DNA from: Alloprevotella sp.
Lineage (GTDB): Bacteria; Bacteroidota; Bacteroidia; Bacteroidales; Bacteroidaceae
NCBI GenBank assembly: GCA_015259235.1
Contig: JABZGM010000031.1
Coordinates: 1 to 15,238 of the forward strand
Reading direction: 5' to 3'
Length of the DNA: 15,238 nucleotides
Within the stretch, counting starts at the first letter, position 1, and every line of letters begins with the position of its first letter. The notes under the pieces are model-generated. The model made no database searches. It saw nothing but the letters and a program-made list of their open reading frames with translations, and was not told the origin of the DNA. Positions 13,378 to 15,238 of this stretch are shown one piece after another. Position numbers and translations under genes: made by a program.

Positions 13378-15132
13378 TTATTGGAACAGTATATTCGCGT
13401 CTCGGGTTGCAGCTTGTTTCACCCAATCTTCAGGAATAAACTTCCAGTTGTGGAATGGCTGTGGATTGATATTATATTGTCGTTCGATGTCACGACGCAA
13501 ATACTCTCTCATTTCTCTATCGCTAGTCCACAAGACTCTACTACGGAGTTTTTCTTGAGGAATACCTGCTCCATTGGTGAGAAGTCCGCCGCCTCCATTT
13601 GCGCGATAGGAATTTACAGCAACTCTGTACTTCTTTTGTACATCGAACTCACTACCATCTGCCATACCGAGGATTGTAATCTTCTCCCCTTTAGGCTTAC
13701 GTACATCAACTTCGTAGTTGATCCCAGCAGCAGAATCAAAATTATAGGAAGAATGTTGCAAACGTTGCCAAGGTTCAAGCGCTTTTTCAAAATCGGGACG
13801 GAAAAGAAGAATATGGTCTGCTGGACTTTGCATCTGATTGGTCCATATGCCATAGCTTTCCTCTAAATACTTTTTGATTTCACGGCCTGATAATTCCATC
13901 ACAAGTAGTTGGTTTTCATACTTGTAGAGATTGAATAGGTCTGCCATCTTGATTGGACCAGCAGGTATTGCTGCATCAAAGGATAGAGGAGCGGCAAAAC
14001 TTATATCAGCACCTGTGGCAGCGAGTTGAATGCGATGTATGTAATCAACAAAGGCCGAGGAACCAAAGAATGCCGGACGTGTGTCTAAATCATTCTGATT
14101 GTAACCAATAACCTGCGAGGTATATTGTTTCACTGCATCAAAATCCTTCTTGAATTTATTCAAGAATTCAGCATCAGGTTGCTCACCTCGAATATCAACC
14201 ACTTGTCCCTTTACTTGTTTCTTTACAACTTTTCCTTTGGCATCAAGTTGTAATGAGAAATCTGCTTGCGCCACTCTCATAGCATCAGCACCAGGATTGA
14301 GGATTAGAACCTTTTGTTGTGTACTGTCATTTTGTATTTCACGATGAGCTACACGGTGGTCGTGGCCACAAAACACAACATCAACATCTGGAACTTGCTC
14401 TGCAATCTGATAAGCACAATGATCTTGCATAGGCAAAGAGTTGTGTTCCTTGCCAACACCACTATGAATGACCACTACTACGACATCTGCCTTTGCAGCT
14501 CTTCGCATTTTGGGCACAATGAGTTTGGCTGTCTCTGTAGCATCCTTGAAATCTAAATTAGACCAAAGGCGCTCAGGAAGCCACTGTGGAATTGTAGGGG
14601 TGATTAGACCGAGAACCGCAATGCGTACGCCATCAACTTCTTCCTGCACATAGGCAGTGAGATAAGGACGTTGTTCAGAACGTTTATAGACATTTGCTCC
14701 AAGAACAGCAAAGCCACACTCGTCCATCCACTTATCATAGACAGGATGTCCCGTCTCCACGTCGTGATTACCTAATGAGGCACAGAGATAGCCCATATCG
14801 TTGAGCATCCGTGCACACAAATGTGTACTAGCGGTATCTACGTAATTATAATAATAGGCAGAGGGTTGCCCTTGGAGAATATCTCCATTGTCTACAAGTA
14901 GTACGCGATGATTGCCTTTCTTTTGACGGAGAGTTTTGACGTAAGAAGAAATGCGACTTAGACTCCCTTCGCCTGGCTTGTCGTTGATGAAGTCGTAAGG
15001 GAAATAATTACCGTGTACATCAGAAGTTTCTACAATGGAGAACTCTACTTTTTGGGCTATATTTTGAGCGAATGAGTGTGCAGACCATAAAAGTCCCAAA
15101 GACAGTGCCCAAATAAGGTTTCTTTTATTCAT
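13378..15132 (-). CDS. Periplasmic metallophosphatase: 5'-nucleotidase / 2',3'-cyclic phosphodiesterase family
   Basis: A 584-residue exported enzyme that releases phosphate from nucleotides or cyclic nucleotides, salvaging nucleosides and phosphate. The signal peptide MNKRNLIWALSLGLLWSAHSFA is cleaved before Gln23. The metallophosphatase domain has all metal motifs: SDVHG (Asp38, His40), DNGD (Asp81, Asp84), GNHD (Asn122, His123), IHSG (His223) and GHDH (His257, His259). A C-terminal 5'-nucleotidase domain follows, including VNSYRANGGGG. It is UshA/CpdB-like and somewhat shorter than E. coli CpdB; the substrate is not resolved, so no symbol is given. The frame is open to 15195, but the promoter at 15165-15196 fixes the start at the ATG at 15132, leaving a leader of about 25 nt. 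Confidence 0.92.
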   Translation of the reverse strand: MNKRNLIWALSLGLLWSAHSFAQNIAQKVEFSIVETSDVHGNYFPYDFINDKPGEGSLSRISSYVKTLRQKKGNHRVLLVDNGDILQGQPSAYYYNYVDTASTHLCARMLNDMGYLCASLGNHDVETGHPVYDKWMDECGFAVLGANVYKRSEQRPYLTAYVQEEVDGVRIAVLGLITPTIPQWLPERLWSNLDFKDATETAKLIVPKMRRAAKADVVVVVIHSGVGKEHNSLPMQDHCAYQIAEQVPDVDVVFCGHDHRVAHREIQNDSTQQKVLILNPGADAMRVAQADFSLQLDAKGKVVKKQVKGQVVDIRGEQPDAEFLNKFKKDFDAVKQYTSQVIGYNQNDLDTRPAFFGSSAFVDYIHRIQLAATGADISFAAPLSFDAAIPAGPIKMADLFNLYKYENQLLVMELSGREIKKYLEESYGIWTNQMQSPADHILLFRPDFEKALEPWQRLQHSSYNFDSAAGINYEVDVRKPKGEKITILGMADGSEFDVQKKYRVAVNSYRANGGGGLLTNGAGIPQEKLRSRVLWTSDREMREYLRRDIERQYNINPQPFHNWKFIPEDWVKQAATRDANILFQ

Positions 15133-15164
15133 TGACGAGGTGTTTGTGTCTACGTTATGCGTTG

Positions 15165-15196
15165 CAAAGTTACACATAAACGTCCGACTACCCAAA
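15165..15196 (-). promoter_or_regulatory. Promoter of the nucleotidase gene
   Basis: Read on the - strand: TTTG (15196-15193), a 20-bp spacer, then TAACTTTG (15172-15165). It is an exact match to the Bacteroidota consensus. The remaining 42 bp to the window end show nothing recognisable. Confidence 0.85.
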
Positions 15197-15238
15197 CTAA
15201 GCGAAAGATTTCGAAGATTCAGTTTTATAGTTCTAAGA

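Noticed and set aside
11956..15188. AAACGTCCGA at 11957-11966 and 15179-15188, with related TGTCCGACG at 12003-12011
   Set aside because: A 10-mer shared a few times in 15 kb is expected by chance, and the contexts differ.

Overview
The window looks like chromosomal DNA of a Bacteroidota member, most likely order Bacteroidales (a Prevotella/Porphyromonas-like genome). The evidence is five promoters of the TTG-N19/20-TAnnTTTG type used by Bacteroidota sigma-A, the near absence of strong Shine-Dalgarno sequences, and the protein types: separate PyrB and PyrI, a Cys-rich U32 protein, and a class II aldolase with very biased codons. Base composition is moderate, by eye in the low 40s % GC. TGA is used as a normal stop (pyrB, the TPR gene), so the code is standard. 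No phage, IS element, CRISPR array, tRNA or rRNA was seen. Most of the window is housekeeping DNA.

Left part, + strand (1-2731): the 3' end of a sodium:solute symporter, thioredoxin trxA with a terminator, a very acidic 110-residue protein of unknown function, and fructose-bisphosphate aldolase fba behind a near-consensus promoter. Three hairpins follow fba before the convergent gene glyA.

Middle, - strand (2819-11612): two blocks. One is pyrB-pyrI-glyA, read from a promoter at about 5590-5621. It covers aspartate transcarbamoylase catalytic and regulatory chains, then serine hydroxymethyltransferase. The other is ruvX-def-TPR protein-U32 protein, read from a promoter at about 11653-11684. 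It covers a Holliday-junction resolvase/rRNA-processing homologue, peptide deformylase, an exported TPR protein, and a U32 protein that overlaps the TPR gene by 4 bp. A predicted lipid-anchored, five-helix membrane protein with an SH3-like domain and a zinc ribbon (5687-6676) sits between the two blocks.

Right part (11613-15238): a gap of about 900 bp with no convincing gene. It holds an unusually long nested hairpin, a possible broken small membrane-protein gene, and the superoxide dismutase terminator. Then come an Fe/Mn superoxide dismutase with an apparent export signal and a periplasmic metallophosphatase/nucleotidase, each on the - strand with its own promoter and terminator.

The promoters settle several starts. 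For sod, pyrB and the nucleotidase, the longest open frame begins upstream of, or inside, the promoter, so the internal ATG is the real start. The least ordinary features are the 49-nt hairpin, the export signal on SOD, palindromes placed at three of the promoters, and the SH3/zinc-ribbon membrane protein. I found no strong case for a wholly new multigene system.
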